Positions 13,437 through 21,148 of a DNA stretch of 21,148 bases are shown here, piece by piece. The stretch spans positions 1 to 21,148 of the forward strand of contig CABULX010000026.1 of assembly GCA_902492545.1 (NCBI GenBank), read 5' to 3'. Within the stretch, counting starts at the first letter, position 1. The number at the start of each line of letters is the position of its first letter. The position numbers and the translations under genes were made by a program. Below the pieces are notes generated by a model that worked only from the letters and a program-made list of their open reading frames with translations, did not search any database and was not told the origin of the DNA. Origin of the DNA: an uncultured Collinsella sp. Its GTDB lineage: Bacteria; Actinomycetota; Coriobacteriia; Coriobacteriales; Coriobacteriaceae.

Positions 13437-14164
13437 CGGAGCTTGCTGGTCTCGAAGTACTCGGGGAACTGGTCCAGAACCTCGGTCTGGTTGCGGAACA
13501 TCATATGCAGGTGCTTGCTGACCAAAAAGCTCGCTTCGATGGGGTCGCGACCGGCGATAGCGCGGCGAATCTGCTTGTGCTCGTTCACGATGTCCTGATT
13601 GTCGAGAACCTGCGTGGCGGCGCGCAGCCAGCGGAAGCGCTCCAGGTCGGCATTGGTCTCTTCGAGCCACGACCACACGGTGCTGCGACATGCGATGCTA
13701 AAAATCATGTGATGCATGAGGTTGTCGCTCAAAAAGAAGCCGATGCGATCCTCTTCGGCCATGGCCTTTTCCTGCAGCACGATGGCGCGGTCGAGCTGCT
13801 CGATGCCGGCCGACGTGGCGCGCGCACAGCACTCCACAATCACCTGCTTTTCCAGATGCTCGCGGATGTAACAGGCACTCTCGGCAAGGGTGAGGTTGAT
13901 GGGCGAGACATAGGTGCCGCTCTGGGGCACGGTGCGCACCAGGCCTTCCTGCGCCAAGCGAACCAAAGCCTCGCGCACGGGCGTGCGACCCATATCCAGG
14001 TCGTCGCAAAGTTGCTTGACGCCCAGCTTTTCGCCCGGTTTGTAGTCCAGGTAGACGATTTTGCGTCGAATGGTGTGGTAGGACTGGTCCTGTAGGCTCG
14101 TTTCCTGCTCGCCGACGTGCATCGATTCTTCCATAGCGCCTCGCAACTGTTCTATCAAACTCAT
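13433..14164 (-). CDS. GntR-family regulator with FCD effector domain (FadR/VanR type)
   Basis: A 243-aa regulator. The winged helix-turn-helix spans about residues 24-90 (YHTIRRKIVYLDYKPGEKL, then GRTPVREALVRLAQEGLV and VPQSGTYVSPI), and an all-helical FCD ligand domain follows (about 95-230) with histidines typical of metal-binding members (SDNLMHHMIF, HLHMMF). FCD regulators usually sense small acids. The start is uncertain: ATG at 14164 has a poor Shine-Dalgarno, while in-frame ATGs at 14134 (after GCGAGG) and 14122 (after GGAAG) are better placed. It is divergent from the YeiH gene, which it may regulate. Its stop lies within dispersed element copy 4. Confidence 0.88.
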   Translation of the reverse strand: MSLIEQLRGAMEESMHVGEQETSLQDQSYHTIRRKIVYLDYKPGEKLGVKQLCDDLDMGRTPVREALVRLAQEGLVRTVPQSGTYVSPINLTLAESACYIREHLEKQVIVECCARATSAGIEQLDRAIVLQEKAMAEEDRIGFFLSDNLMHHMIFSIACRSTVWSWLEETNADLERFRWLRAATQVLDNQDIVNEHKQIRRAIAGRDPIEASFLVSKHLHMMFRNQTEVLDQFPEYFETSKLR

Positions 14165-14327
14165 ATGTCAGTTGTTAATTATGCCGCGAATCAGCTCTCC
14201 GCGGTGGGTAATTCGGCTGTTGCCTGAGAACTATTGCGGCATCTTAGTCTGTGTTTGCGCAAGGCTGCGCTCAATGTTGCCGTATCATAAGCCGTCGCAA
14301 ACGTGAAATAGAAAGAAGGAATCCCAT

Positions 14328-15362
14328 ATGCAACTGGCAAATATCGTACGCGAGCGCTGGAAAGGCGTCTTGTTCTGCCTAATCATCGCCATTCCCGCGA
14401 CGCTGCTCGGCAAACAAATTGAGGTGGTCGGCGGTCCGGTATTTGCCATCCTCTTTGGCATGGTCCTGGCGCTCGTCTTTCCCAAGAATCGTCGCGAACA
14501 GCTCGCCGCTGGCGTCACCTATACGTCCAAAAAAGTCTTGCAGTACGCGGTTATCCTGCTTGGCTTTGGCATGAACCTCTCCCAGATTCTGTCCAAGGGC
14601 GCCCAGTCGCTGCCGATTATCGTGGCGACAATCTCGACCTCGCTTGTCATCGCCTTTGTGCTCTGCCACGTTATGAACGTGCCGGGCAAGATCGCGACGC
14701 TTGTGGGTGTGGGTTCGTCGATTTGCGGCGGTTCTGCCATCGCCGCGACCGCACCCGTCATCGATGCCGACGATCGCGAGATTGCCCAGGCTATTTCGGT
14801 CATCTTCCTGTTTAACGTTATCGCGGCGCTCGTGTTTCCGACGCTTGGCGGCATGCTCGGGCTGACCAACGAGGGCTTCGGCCTGTTTGCCGGTACCGCC
14901 ATCAACGACACCTCGTCCGTAACGGCTGCGGCGAGCGCTTGGGACAGCATGCATCCCGGCGCCAATGTGCTCGAGAGCGCCACGGTGGTCAAGCTCACCA
15001 GGACGCTGGCCATCATTCCCATCACGCTGGCGCTTGCTTGCTGGCAGATGCATCTGGCGCGCAAGGCCGGCGGCGACGCTAGGAGCACGTTCTCGCTTAA
15101 ACGCGCGTTTCCCGTGTTTGTGCTGTTCTTTGTGCTGGCGAGTGTGATCACCACGGTGCTTCAGCTTCCCGCGTCCTTTACGGCGCCCATCAAGGAGCTG
15201 TCGAAGTTCTTCATCGTGATGGCCATGGCGGCAATTGGCTTTAATACCGATATCGTCGAGCTGGTCAAAAAGGGCGGCAAGCCCATCGCGCTGGGCTTTT
15301 GCTGCTGGATTGGCATTGCGTGCATGAGTTTGGGAATGCAACACGTGCTGGGAATCTGGTAG
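14328..15362 (+). CDS. YeiH/UPF0324 family membrane protein, putative anion exporter
   Basis: A 344-aa polytopic membrane protein close in length to E. coli YeiH (349 aa). About ten hydrophobic segments are visible. Family landmarks include GPVFAILFGMVLALV, LLGFGMNLSQI, GVGSSICGGSAIAATAP, FAGTAINDTSSVTAAA and the C-terminal AMAAIGFNTDI. Databases often label the family putative sulfate exporter; the transported ion is not established here. The ATG has AGAAGGAA 8 nt upstream. Divergent from the GntR/FCD gene over 163 bp, in which I found no convincing operator; TATCAT at 14283 is a possible -10. Confidence 0.88.
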   Translation: MQLANIVRERWKGVLFCLIIAIPATLLGKQIEVVGGPVFAILFGMVLALVFPKNRREQLAAGVTYTSKKVLQYAVILLGFGMNLSQILSKGAQSLPIIVATISTSLVIAFVLCHVMNVPGKIATLVGVGSSICGGSAIAATAPVIDADDREIAQAISVIFLFNVIAALVFPTLGGMLGLTNEGFGLFAGTAINDTSSVTAAASAWDSMHPGANVLESATVVKLTRTLAIIPITLALACWQMHLARKAGGDARSTFSLKRAFPVFVLFFVLASVITTVLQLPASFTAPIKELSKFFIVMAMAAIGFNTDIVELVKKGGKPIALGFCCWIGIACMSLGMQHVLGIW

Positions 15363-15414
15363 AGAAGTAGCTTGTTTGCGTGCTGCGTGCTGGCGAGCGC
15401 ATTCTCACGGTGGA

Positions 15415-15503
15415 GCGATAGGAGCTCTTGCGGGTATGGCTTGTCCGCAGGTTTATAAGTCCCGAAGAGCTCTTATCGCCCCGCCAGGATGGCGATGCGG
15501 GGC
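15415..15503. repeat. Large inverted repeat and second hairpin before the NtrC-like gene
   Basis: A 15-bp stem (15415-15429 with 15465-15479, one G-U) is followed at once by GCCCCGC/GCGGGGC (15478-15484 with 15497-15503), which shares two bases with the first stem so the two compete at the junction. Neither has a T-run. They may end the yeiH message or belong to the leader of the next gene. TATACT (15510) and TATAGT (15538) are possible -10 boxes downstream. Confidence 0.5.
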
Positions 15504-15578
15504 AACACCTATACTCGCAGGACGGCGCTTTCTGCCCTATAGTGTTTGGTGGGCAATATCGTTCAATTTTGAAACACT

Positions 15579-15592
15579 CGGTCGTGCGACCG
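15579..15592. promoter_or_regulatory. Small palindrome upstream of the NtrC-like regulator
   Basis: CGGTCGTGCGACCG, perfect 6-bp arms around TG, 37 bp before the start codon. It could be an autoregulatory site for a Fis-type helix-turn-helix dimer. Position and symmetry are the only support. Confidence 0.25.
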
Positions 15593-15628
15593 TCGGCGGT
15601 TGCACGATGCCGCGGACAGGGGCAAATC

Positions 15629-16861
15629 ATGGATAGCGATGCCAAACTGAACATCTTGACTGAGGCCCTGGCTGCTGACGGGGCCTCGGCATTGGCAATC
15701 GATGCGCGTGGGGACGTCGCGATCTCGACCATGAATGACGCGGCGCTTGAGCGGGATGTGGCGGCTTTTGTCGCTGGGCGCCTCGACCGTATAGGAGACT
15801 GCGCACGTCTGGTTATGGGGCGTGCGGGTACGCGCCTGAGCCTGACCGTTCGTCCCACCGACAAAGAGGGCGGGGGCCTTTGGGCCGTCGTGGTCCGCGA
15901 GGTGCGCGGCGCCGCGGCGCATGCGGGCATCGAGTGGCTCAACGCCGACGAAGTTGAGGCCCGCTACGAATCGAGCGCGTACGGCATCGTTGAGGGGGCG
16001 GCCTCGGTGGCTGCGCCGGTTGCAGAGAGTTACGCGCGCGGTGTGCCTCTTATGCTCGAGGGCGAGCTGGGGGCGGGTCAGGTCGAGATTGCCATGCGCC
16101 TCTATCTGGACGGTCCTTTTGCCGATCAGCCCTTTGTTTCCGTTGCGCTCGATGAGCTCACCGAGCGCGGTTGGCGCCATGTACTCAAAAGCGTCGAATC
16201 GCCGTTGTTCCAAATGGGGCTGACCCTTTGCATTGAGGGCTGGAACGCGGTTGGCCCCCAGCGCCTCCGCGAGCTGGTCTCCACGATGACCGACACCGCG
16301 TTGGCGACGCGCTGCCATGTGGTGCTGACGGCGAATGACATGCCGGGCGGCGGCGAAAGTGATCAAGCCGCCTTTGTGACCGAGCGCTTCGCCTGTGCGG
16401 TGAGCGTCGCGCCGGCAATCGCCGAGCAGGGAGCCGCGTCGACGAAGGTCGCGCGCTATTTGGAATATCTCGCTGATGCATTTGGGACGGCAGCGCCCAC
16501 GCTGTCTGCCGCGGCGACGAAGACGCTCGATGCTTACCGCTGGCCGCGCAACTATCTGCAGCTCCGCGAAGTCTCGGAACGACTGTATATATTGGTGGGG
16601 ACGGGCACGGTGGACCGCGCTGTGGCGGAGGAAGTGCTCGCCCAAGAGGACGTGATTAAGACCGCAACCTTTGGCGCCCCGACGCTTGAAAGTGACCTGT
16701 ATATCCTGCGACCGCTGGCCGATACCGAGCGAGATATCGCGCATCTGGTTGTAGACCATCTCCACGGCAACCGAACCCGTGCGGCGGAGGTGCTGGGCAT
16801 AAGCCGTACAACGCTGTGGCGCTTGCTGAAGGACGATGACCGTTGGGCGAGGCGCCCGTGA
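15629..16861 (+). CDS. Degenerate NtrC/PrpR-like regulator with Fis-type DNA-binding domain
   Basis: A 410-aa protein. The C-terminus (380-401, NRTRAAEVLGISRTTLWRLL) is a clear Fis-type helix-turn-helix as in sigma-54 activators. The middle (about 113-310) follows the AAA+ layout: LMLEGELGAGQVEIA stands where Walker A should be but has Gln for the catalytic Lys; LTLCIEGW replaces Walker B; VVLTAND and YRWPRNYLQLREV match later AAA+ landmarks. No GAFTGA sigma-54 contact loop exists. It is probably a sigma-54-independent regulator, in the way TyrR works without sigma-54. The first ~110 residues are an unrecognised sensor-like region. ATG at 15629 follows CAGGGG; the frame opens 201 bp further up without family residues. 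Confidence 0.75.
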   Translation: MDSDAKLNILTEALAADGASALAIDARGDVAISTMNDAALERDVAAFVAGRLDRIGDCARLVMGRAGTRLSLTVRPTDKEGGGLWAVVVREVRGAAAHAGIEWLNADEVEARYESSAYGIVEGAASVAAPVAESYARGVPLMLEGELGAGQVEIAMRLYLDGPFADQPFVSVALDELTERGWRHVLKSVESPLFQMGLTLCIEGWNAVGPQRLRELVSTMTDTALATRCHVVLTANDMPGGGESDQAAFVTERFACAVSVAPAIAEQGAASTKVARYLEYLADAFGTAAPTLSAAATKTLDAYRWPRNYLQLREVSERLYILVGTGTVDRAVAEEVLAQEDVIKTATFGAPTLESDLYILRPLADTERDIAHLVVDHLHGNRTRAAEVLGISRTTLWRLLKDDDRWARRP

Positions 16862-16930
16862 CCGCGCGCGACGCGTGTGCTACAGTCCAAAGCGTTATTG
16901 TTTCGATTTGGTTACGGCGTGCGAGGGCAT

Positions 16931-17506
16931 ATGGCTGAGACTTCAAAACCGAGCCGCAGAAGGCGGAGTGCCGCGCCGGTCAACCGACGCACGACATCGG
17001 TGACGTGGGGTAAACACGCCTCGGGGTTTGATGGCTCGTTCAAGCGCACTAAATACGGCTATCCTTCGGCAAGCGCCCGCTTGGCAATGCAGGCAGAGTC
17101 CTCGCTGTGGGGCCGCAAACGCGTGGTGGGCTCAAAGCTCAAGCACGACGGAACGCTGGGCTACATTAGCCGCGGTGCTGCCCGCCGCAGTGGGCTCAAT
17201 CCTGCTGGCTGGCATCGTTATGTGCCGATTGCAGTTGTTGTTGCGGTGATTGTGATCGCACTTGCCGCACTCGGCTACGCAGGCGGCGGGGTCGACCTGA
17301 GCGCGATGTTCAAATCTGCTGAGCTCGCGCATGCCGGCACGGAGCTTGTCGAGGGCGCTCAGACACAGACGGGCGTGGCGCCTCAGCGCGGTATTGTTGC
17401 CGCTGCCGCAACGATCGCCGATGCGCAAAAGGGCGAGGATACGGACAGCGAGGTTAGCGAAACCAGTGCAAACGGCGCGGGTTCGCAGGTCACGCCCGTA
17501 ACATAA
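16931..17506 (+). CDS. Hypothetical single-pass membrane protein with basic N-terminal region
   Basis: A 191-aa protein I do not recognise. Residues 1-95 are very basic (RRRRSAAPVNRR, GRKRVVGSKLKHDG) with GKHASGFDGSFKRTKYGYPS between. One strong membrane segment lies at 97-117 (YVPIAVVVAVIVIALAALGYA). The remainder (118-191) is Ala/Thr/Glu-rich and looks disordered. The positive-inside rule puts the basic half in the cytoplasm and the low-complexity tail outside. ATG at 16931 with GCGAGGG upstream. It starts 69 bp after the NtrC-like gene in the same direction and precedes the surface-protein cluster. Confidence 0.7.
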   Translation: MAETSKPSRRRRSAAPVNRRTTSVTWGKHASGFDGSFKRTKYGYPSASARLAMQAESSLWGRKRVVGSKLKHDGTLGYISRGAARRSGLNPAGWHRYVPIAVVVAVIVIALAALGYAGGGVDLSAMFKSAELAHAGTELVEGAQTQTGVAPQRGIVAAAATIADAQKGEDTDSEVSETSANGAGSQVTPVT

Positions 17507-17597
17507 GGCCAATAAGTCACAGAACCATCACACCAAGTCGCTGTTTGGGGCCAATGAGTGAGCAAAAAAGCAGCAATGTTGTTTCATATAGAACTCA

Positions 17598-17626
17598 TTA
17601 GTCACAATTTGTAAAAAAGCTATACT
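17598..17626 (+). promoter_or_regulatory. Candidate promoter of the SPATG surface protein
   Basis: TATACT (17621-17626) is a good -10 box, with TTAGTC (17598-17603) 17 bp upstream as a weak -35. The gap before it repeats similar short words: GGCCAATAAGTCACA (17507), GGCCAATGAGTGAGC (17549) and CATTAGTCACAA (17596), which may be regulator sites. Confidence 0.45.
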
Positions 17627-17673
17627 ACTAGGCACTTAAAAGTCCACAAGCTGCAAGTTGAGGAGTACCTAAC

Positions 17674-18237
17674 ATGAAGAAGAGATTCATGGCAGCACTG
17701 AGCGTTCTCGCTCTTGCCCTGGCTCTGCCCGTGGCTGCTTTCGCCGCCCCGAGCCCCGCCAACACCACCGCCACCGGCGCCAACAACGTGACCGCCAGCG
17801 TTAACAACGCTAGCGTCAAGGTTGTTTCCACCACCAAGAACGCCGAGGGCACCCCTGCCGGCGCCAACGTGGTCGCTTCCTTTGAGATCACCGAGTCCGA
17901 GGCCGGCACCGTTTCCGAGTCCAACCCGCTGACCGTCACCTTCACCCTTGGCAAGGCTTACGCCAACGCTAAGGTTACCGTCTATGTCCAGCACAACGAC
18001 GGCACTACGGAGCAGCTGAACCTGACCGCCGACAACAACGGTAACGTTGTCTTTAAGGTCACCAAGCTCTCCATCTACACCATCGTGGCTGAGAAGACCG
18101 CTGCTGGCGCTGCTACCACCGACAACGGTGCTAAGTCCCCGGCTACCGGTGTGAACACCACCGCTGTTGCCGCTGTGGCTGCTGTTGCCGCTGCTGGCGC
18201 TGCCTGTGCTTTCGTTGCTCTTCGCAAGAACAACTAG
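17674..18237 (+). CDS. Small secreted surface protein with SPATG sorting signal
   Basis: A 187-aa protein with a Sec signal peptide (KKR, hydrophobic core, likely cut after AAFA near residue 24), a mature Ala/Asn/Thr/Val-rich domain (about 25-145) that reads as beta-strands, then KSPATG (154-159), a hydrophobic segment (162-183) and the basic tail RKNN. This is the cell-wall sorting layout with SPATG in place of LPXTG. The gene for a class B sortase follows directly, so it is the likely partner substrate. The start ATG follows GAGGAG. Rich use of favoured codons (AACAAC, GCC, ACC) suggests high expression. Function of the mature domain is unknown. Confidence 0.85.
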   Translation: MKKRFMAALSVLALALALPVAAFAAPSPANTTATGANNVTASVNNASVKVVSTTKNAEGTPAGANVVASFEITESEAGTVSESNPLTVTFTLGKAYANAKVTVYVQHNDGTTEQLNLTADNNGNVVFKVTKLSIYTIVAEKTAAGAATTDNGAKSPATGVNTTAVAAVAAVAAAGAACAFVALRKNN

Positions 18238-18266
18238 CACACACACGGTTTCAACCGTAAGATTTG

Positions 18267-18297
18267 AGGACCCGTACTTGTGCGGGTCCTTTTTTTG
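18267..18297 (+). terminator. Terminator after the surface protein gene
   Basis: AGGACCCG (18267-18274) and CGGGTCCT (18283-18290) with an 8-nt loop, followed by an unbroken T-run. A small ACGGTT/AACCGT hairpin (18245-18258) precedes it. It separates the probably abundant substrate mRNA from the sortase gene starting at 18324. Confidence 0.9.
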
Positions 18298-18323
18298 GCC
18301 GATTTACAGGGTAAGGGAACGCC

Positions 18324-19142
18324 ATGGCACAGCAGCCGCAGGGCAAGCATATGGAAGTTAAGCATATGGATGACTCGGACAAAAAGCGTCGCGCCACGAT
18401 ACTCAAGGGCGTTTTCGTAGTGTTGTTGCTGGTCGCGGTTGGCTGCGGCGGCTACGTGCTCTATATGAATCATCTAGAGCAGCAGCGCGCCGGGGAGATG
18501 AGTGCAACAGGCAAGCCCGCCACGAAGGTCGAATCAAAGGGCAAGGAGCTGCCGGACAACCCCATCGACTTCGCTCCGCTCATTCAAGAGAATGCCGATA
18601 TCTATGCGTGGCTCTACATTCCGGGCGCGGATATCAACACGCCCTTGCTGCAGAGCACGACGGACGACCTGTTTTACCTGGACCACGACAAGGACGGCAA
18701 GTACGACCCCTACGGTACAGCGTTTAGCCAGATGGCAAACGCGCGCGGCTTTAGCGATCCCGTCACGGTGATCTACGGCCATGTGAACGGCGGCGTGTTC
18801 CACAACTTGCATAACTTTGAGGACGCGGACTTCTTTAACGAGAACACCGAGTTCTATATCTACACGCCGGGCCATATTCTGACGTACAAGATTGTCTCGG
18901 CCTATCAATATGACGACCGCCACATTCTCAACTCGTTTAACTTTGCCGACCCTGCCGTGCGCCAGGACTACTTTAATTCGGTCTGTAATCCGGACGCATT
19001 GCTCAAAAATGTACGTGACGGCGTGACACTTGATGCAGATAGTAAGATTGTGCAGTTGAGCACCTGCATGCTCGATAGCTCGCAGGGCAACTCGCGCTAT
19101 ATTGTGAGCGGTGTGTTAACAAGCGACCAGGAGACAAAATAG
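18324..19142 (+). CDS. srtB: Class B sortase
   Basis: A 272-aa membrane-anchored cysteine transpeptidase. A cytoplasmic basic N-terminus, one membrane segment (about 28-48) and an extracellular catalytic domain are visible. The catalytic triad is readable: His153 in VIYGHVNGG, Cys248 in QLSTCMLD and Arg258 in NSRYIV. The insert between the His and Cys strands, and the opening IDFAPLIQENADIYAWLYIPG, are class B features. Canonical SrtB uses NP(Q/K)TN signals; the neighbouring SPATG protein suggests another specificity. ATG at 18324 with AAGGGA; in-frame ATGs at residues 10 and 15 are alternatives. Two bases separate its stop from the LCP start. Confidence 0.93.
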   Translation: MAQQPQGKHMEVKHMDDSDKKRRATILKGVFVVLLLVAVGCGGYVLYMNHLEQQRAGEMSATGKPATKVESKGKELPDNPIDFAPLIQENADIYAWLYIPGADINTPLLQSTTDDLFYLDHDKDGKYDPYGTAFSQMANARGFSDPVTVIYGHVNGGVFHNLHNFEDADFFNENTEFYIYTPGHILTYKIVSAYQYDDRHILNSFNFADPAVRQDYFNSVCNPDALLKNVRDGVTLDADSKIVQLSTCMLDSSQGNSRYIVSGVLTSDQETK

Positions 19143-19144
19143 TC

Positions 19145-20422
19145 ATGAACCCCCGTGGCAAGCACTTTATCGATGCGGTGGATCCCGACGAAAATCAAGT
19201 AAACAATCCCGAGCAGCAGGTTCAGGATGCGGCGGAGCCTGTCGAACCTCAATGGGAGGCCAAAGACACTCCGACGCCTCAATCTAGCGAAAAATCCAAG
19301 AGCAAGGACGATGCTCCGTCCGACGCATCGGCAAAGACCGATGAAGCTGCGGCGCAGCCTGTTGATGAGGTAGAGTGGCCTTCGCTTGATGAGGCGGGAC
19401 CTCAGCGTCGTCGACGCTCCAAAGAGTCGATCAAGCGCATCAAGCGCCGCCGCCGTATCCGCACGCTGCTGATCGTGCTGCTCGTGATTGGTGCGGTTGC
19501 TGCTGCCGGCTGGGGCTTTGTGAATCACAGCGTGAACCAAGGCAAAAAGAAGATTGAGGAAAAGACCGAAAAGGTCATTAAGGCCAAGGGCGACACCATT
19601 ACCTATAACGGCAAGAAGTATGCGCTCAACAAGCATATGGCCACGGTGGCGTTTATCGGCTTTGATGGCCGCAACAACGATGACGGCACCCAGAAGGGCC
19701 AGTCCGATACCGTGATGGTCGTAGCGCTTAATACCGACACGGGCGAGGCCCGCGGCATTATCATCCCGCGTGACAGCATGGTTGCCGTAGATACGTATTC
19801 CAATGGTTCGTTTGCCGGTCAGGTGACCGAGCAGCTGTGCTTGCAGTTTGCCTATGGCACCGATGGCGACAACTCATCGGCGCTGACGGCCGCCGCTGCC
19901 TCGCGCGTGCTCGATAACATTCCGGTCGACTATTACTACACGCTCAATATCGAGGGCGTGGCTCCCATTAATGACTCCATCGGCGGTGTGACGCTGGTGC
20001 CTACGCAGACAGTGCCGGGCACGTCGGTTGTCGAGGGCCAGGAGACCACGCTGTTTGGTACAACGGCGGAAAAGTACGTGCAGTGGCGCGACACGACGAA
20101 TCTGACGTCTTCGCTGGATCGTACGGCGCGCCAGGTGAGCTACGTGCAGGCGTTTGCGTCGAAGGTACTCAGCAGTGCCAAGAGCAACCCCGCCATGCTC
20201 ATCAGCCTGTATCAGGCCATGGGCGACTATACGTGGACCAATTTGGGTCTCGATGAGTTCAGCTATCTAGCGACTACGATGCTCGAGCACGGCCTGACTT
20301 CGTTTGATGTCGTGACGCTGCAGGGCACCATGCAGCAGGGCGACACCTTCGCCGAGTTCTATCTGGACCAGGACAACGTAAAGCAAACGGTCGTCGACAC
20401 CTTCTACCACCCCGTAGACTAA
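19145..20422 (+). CDS. LytR-CpsA-Psr (LCP) family protein
   Basis: A 425-aa membrane-anchored LCP phosphotransferase-type protein. A long acidic/Pro-rich cytoplasmic N-terminus (1-88), a very basic stretch (88-106), a membrane segment (106-127) and an extracellular LCP domain (about 165-340) with SDTVMVVALNTDTGEARGIIIPRDSMV, where SDT and PRD mark the phosphate-binding core. LCP enzymes attach lipid-linked glycopolymers to peptidoglycan, or to surface proteins in Actinomyces. The start codon lies 3 bp after the sortase stop with its AGGAG inside sortase, so the genes are co-translated. The cytoplasmic tail is longer than usual. Confidence 0.92.
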   Translation: MNPRGKHFIDAVDPDENQVNNPEQQVQDAAEPVEPQWEAKDTPTPQSSEKSKSKDDAPSDASAKTDEAAAQPVDEVEWPSLDEAGPQRRRRSKESIKRIKRRRRIRTLLIVLLVIGAVAAAGWGFVNHSVNQGKKKIEEKTEKVIKAKGDTITYNGKKYALNKHMATVAFIGFDGRNNDDGTQKGQSDTVMVVALNTDTGEARGIIIPRDSMVAVDTYSNGSFAGQVTEQLCLQFAYGTDGDNSSALTAAAASRVLDNIPVDYYYTLNIEGVAPINDSIGGVTLVPTQTVPGTSVVEGQETTLFGTTAEKYVQWRDTTNLTSSLDRTARQVSYVQAFASKVLSSAKSNPAMLISLYQAMGDYTWTNLGLDEFSYLATTMLEHGLTSFDVVTLQGTMQQGDTFAEFYLDQDNVKQTVVDTFYHPVD

Positions 20423-20425
20423 TTG

Positions 20426-20453
20426 GTTTCGCCGTTCGTTAGAACGGCGGAAC
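20426..20453. terminator. Convergent terminator overlapping the nitroreductase stop
   Basis: A 12-bp stem (20426-20437 with 20442-20453, one G-U) with a 4-nt loop, GTTTCGCCGTTC and GAACGGCGGAAC. The TAA of the minus-strand nitroreductase (20439-20441) lies in the loop, so its last codons form one arm. It can serve both converging genes, though T-runs are short. Confidence 0.6.
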
Positions 20454-20966
20454 ATACACCACGTTGTCGCGGCGCGGCTTTGCCTCGGGGAGTGTGTCCT
20501 CGGCGTAGCCCAGAATGCAGTTGCCCACACCGCGCAGGCTTCCGTCGGCGGGCAGACCCCACTTGGCCAGCAGTTCCAGTCCCTCGGGTGAGTCAAAGAC
20601 CTCGTGCGCGCGGTGGATCCAACACGAATCGACGCCCAGCGCATAGGCTGCGTTGAGCAGGTTGCCCATGGCGAGCGAGCCGTCTTCCAGGTACGTGGGC
20701 ACGCTGCGGTCGACGAGCACCACCACAACGGTCTTGGCGCCGTAGAAGGGATCTCCCTCGCTGCCCATAACTTGGGCGTTGAGCTGCGAGAGGCGCTCGA
20801 CGGTTGCGGGGTCGGTAACGGCGACAAATGTCACCGGTTGACGCCCCATGCCGCTGGGCGCGTACTGGCCTGCCTCGATAATGCGTGCGAGCTTTTCGGC
20901 TTCGACGGGGCGATCGCTATAGTTACGGCAGCTGCGGCGGTGGATGAGCGCTTCGATGGTCTCCAT
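20439..20966 (-). CDS. Nitroreductase-family FMN oxidoreductase
   Basis: A 175-aa small nitroreductase-fold protein. FMN-binding landmarks are RRSCRNYSDRPV (10-21), YAPSGMGRQPVTFVAV (35-50) and RGVGNCILGYAE (145-156); AMGNLLNAAYALGVDSCWIHRA is the typical central helix. Such enzymes reduce nitro or quinone compounds with NAD(P)H as dimers, but physiological substrates are rarely known. The frame opens at 21062, but ATG at 20966 has AGGAGA 4 nt upstream and gives the normal family N-terminus, so it is preferred. Convergent with the LCP gene. The remaining 182 bp to the window end hold no recognisable gene. Confidence 0.9.
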   Translation of the reverse strand: METIEALIHRRSCRNYSDRPVEAEKLARIIEAGQYAPSGMGRQPVTFVAVTDPATVERLSQLNAQVMGSEGDPFYGAKTVVVVLVDRSVPTYLEDGSLAMGNLLNAAYALGVDSCWIHRAHEVFDSPEGLELLAKWGLPADGSLRGVGNCILGYAEDTLPEAKPRRDNVVYVPPF

Positions 20967-21148
20967 GGGTTCTCCTAGCGATGACATTGCAGATGCTCCG
21001 TTCTTACCCGTCGTGCCGTAGCCGTAATCGCGCAGTCGGCCCCAAACAATGCAAGCTGTCAAGTGGAAAAGTTGGTTTGCATAAAACTTCAGCCAGAATG
21101 TGACAAACCGGTGGGATGGTTAAACGTTTTATCCCGTCTACCCTGCGG

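Overview
The window reads like a chromosomal stretch from a GC-rich, low-redundancy Gram-positive actinobacterium, most likely a gut Coriobacteriia such as Collinsella. That assignment is inference from gene style: PTS sugar uptake, class B sortase with a noncanonical SPATG substrate, an LCP protein, YeiH, and strong GC3 codon bias that keeps long antisense frames open. No rRNA, tRNA, CRISPR array, insertion sequence or prophage gene was seen.

Left part (1-7700): a minus-strand LacI-type repressor diverges from a six-gene plus-strand sugar operon: PTS fructose-family EIIBC, a GatZ/KbaZ-like (PF08013) protein, a small transaldolase, split transketolase (N and C halves) and a PTS EIIA. There is no sugar kinase and no catalytic tagatose-bisphosphate aldolase, so the PF08013 protein is more likely a sugar-phosphate C4-epimerase, with transaldolase and transketolase carrying the product into the non-oxidative pentose phosphate reactions. 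The three intercistronic gaps before, between and after these enzymes carry strong RNA structures, including a hairpin whose loop is complementary to downstream RNA and a textbook terminator inside the operon.

Convergent gap (7549-8238): about 690 bp without a gene. It holds the operon terminator, two copies of a dispersed ~52-bp element, and a phased array of the 10-bp motif RTCTCTCTAA ending in a perfect 66-bp palindrome (32-bp arms, 2-bp centre). It lies between two genes that both end there, so it is not an ordinary promoter operator. This is the most unusual structure in the window.

Middle (8239-14164): LarE (minus; three cysteines of the iron-sulfur type, no larA/B/C nearby), a HAD phosphatase/beta-phosphoglucomutase-like enzyme (plus), a second LacI regulator (minus), glmS (plus) and a GntR/FCD regulator (minus). 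The third and fourth copies of the dispersed element flank this lacI-glmS-gntR block.

Right part (14328-21148): a YeiH-family membrane protein divergent from the GntR gene; a degenerate NtrC-like regulator lacking Walker A lysine and GAFTGA; a single-pass basic membrane protein of unknown function; then a cell-surface cluster of a small secreted SPATG-anchored protein, class B sortase and LCP protein; and finally a convergent nitroreductase. The surface genes look like a substrate-plus-attachment-machinery set.
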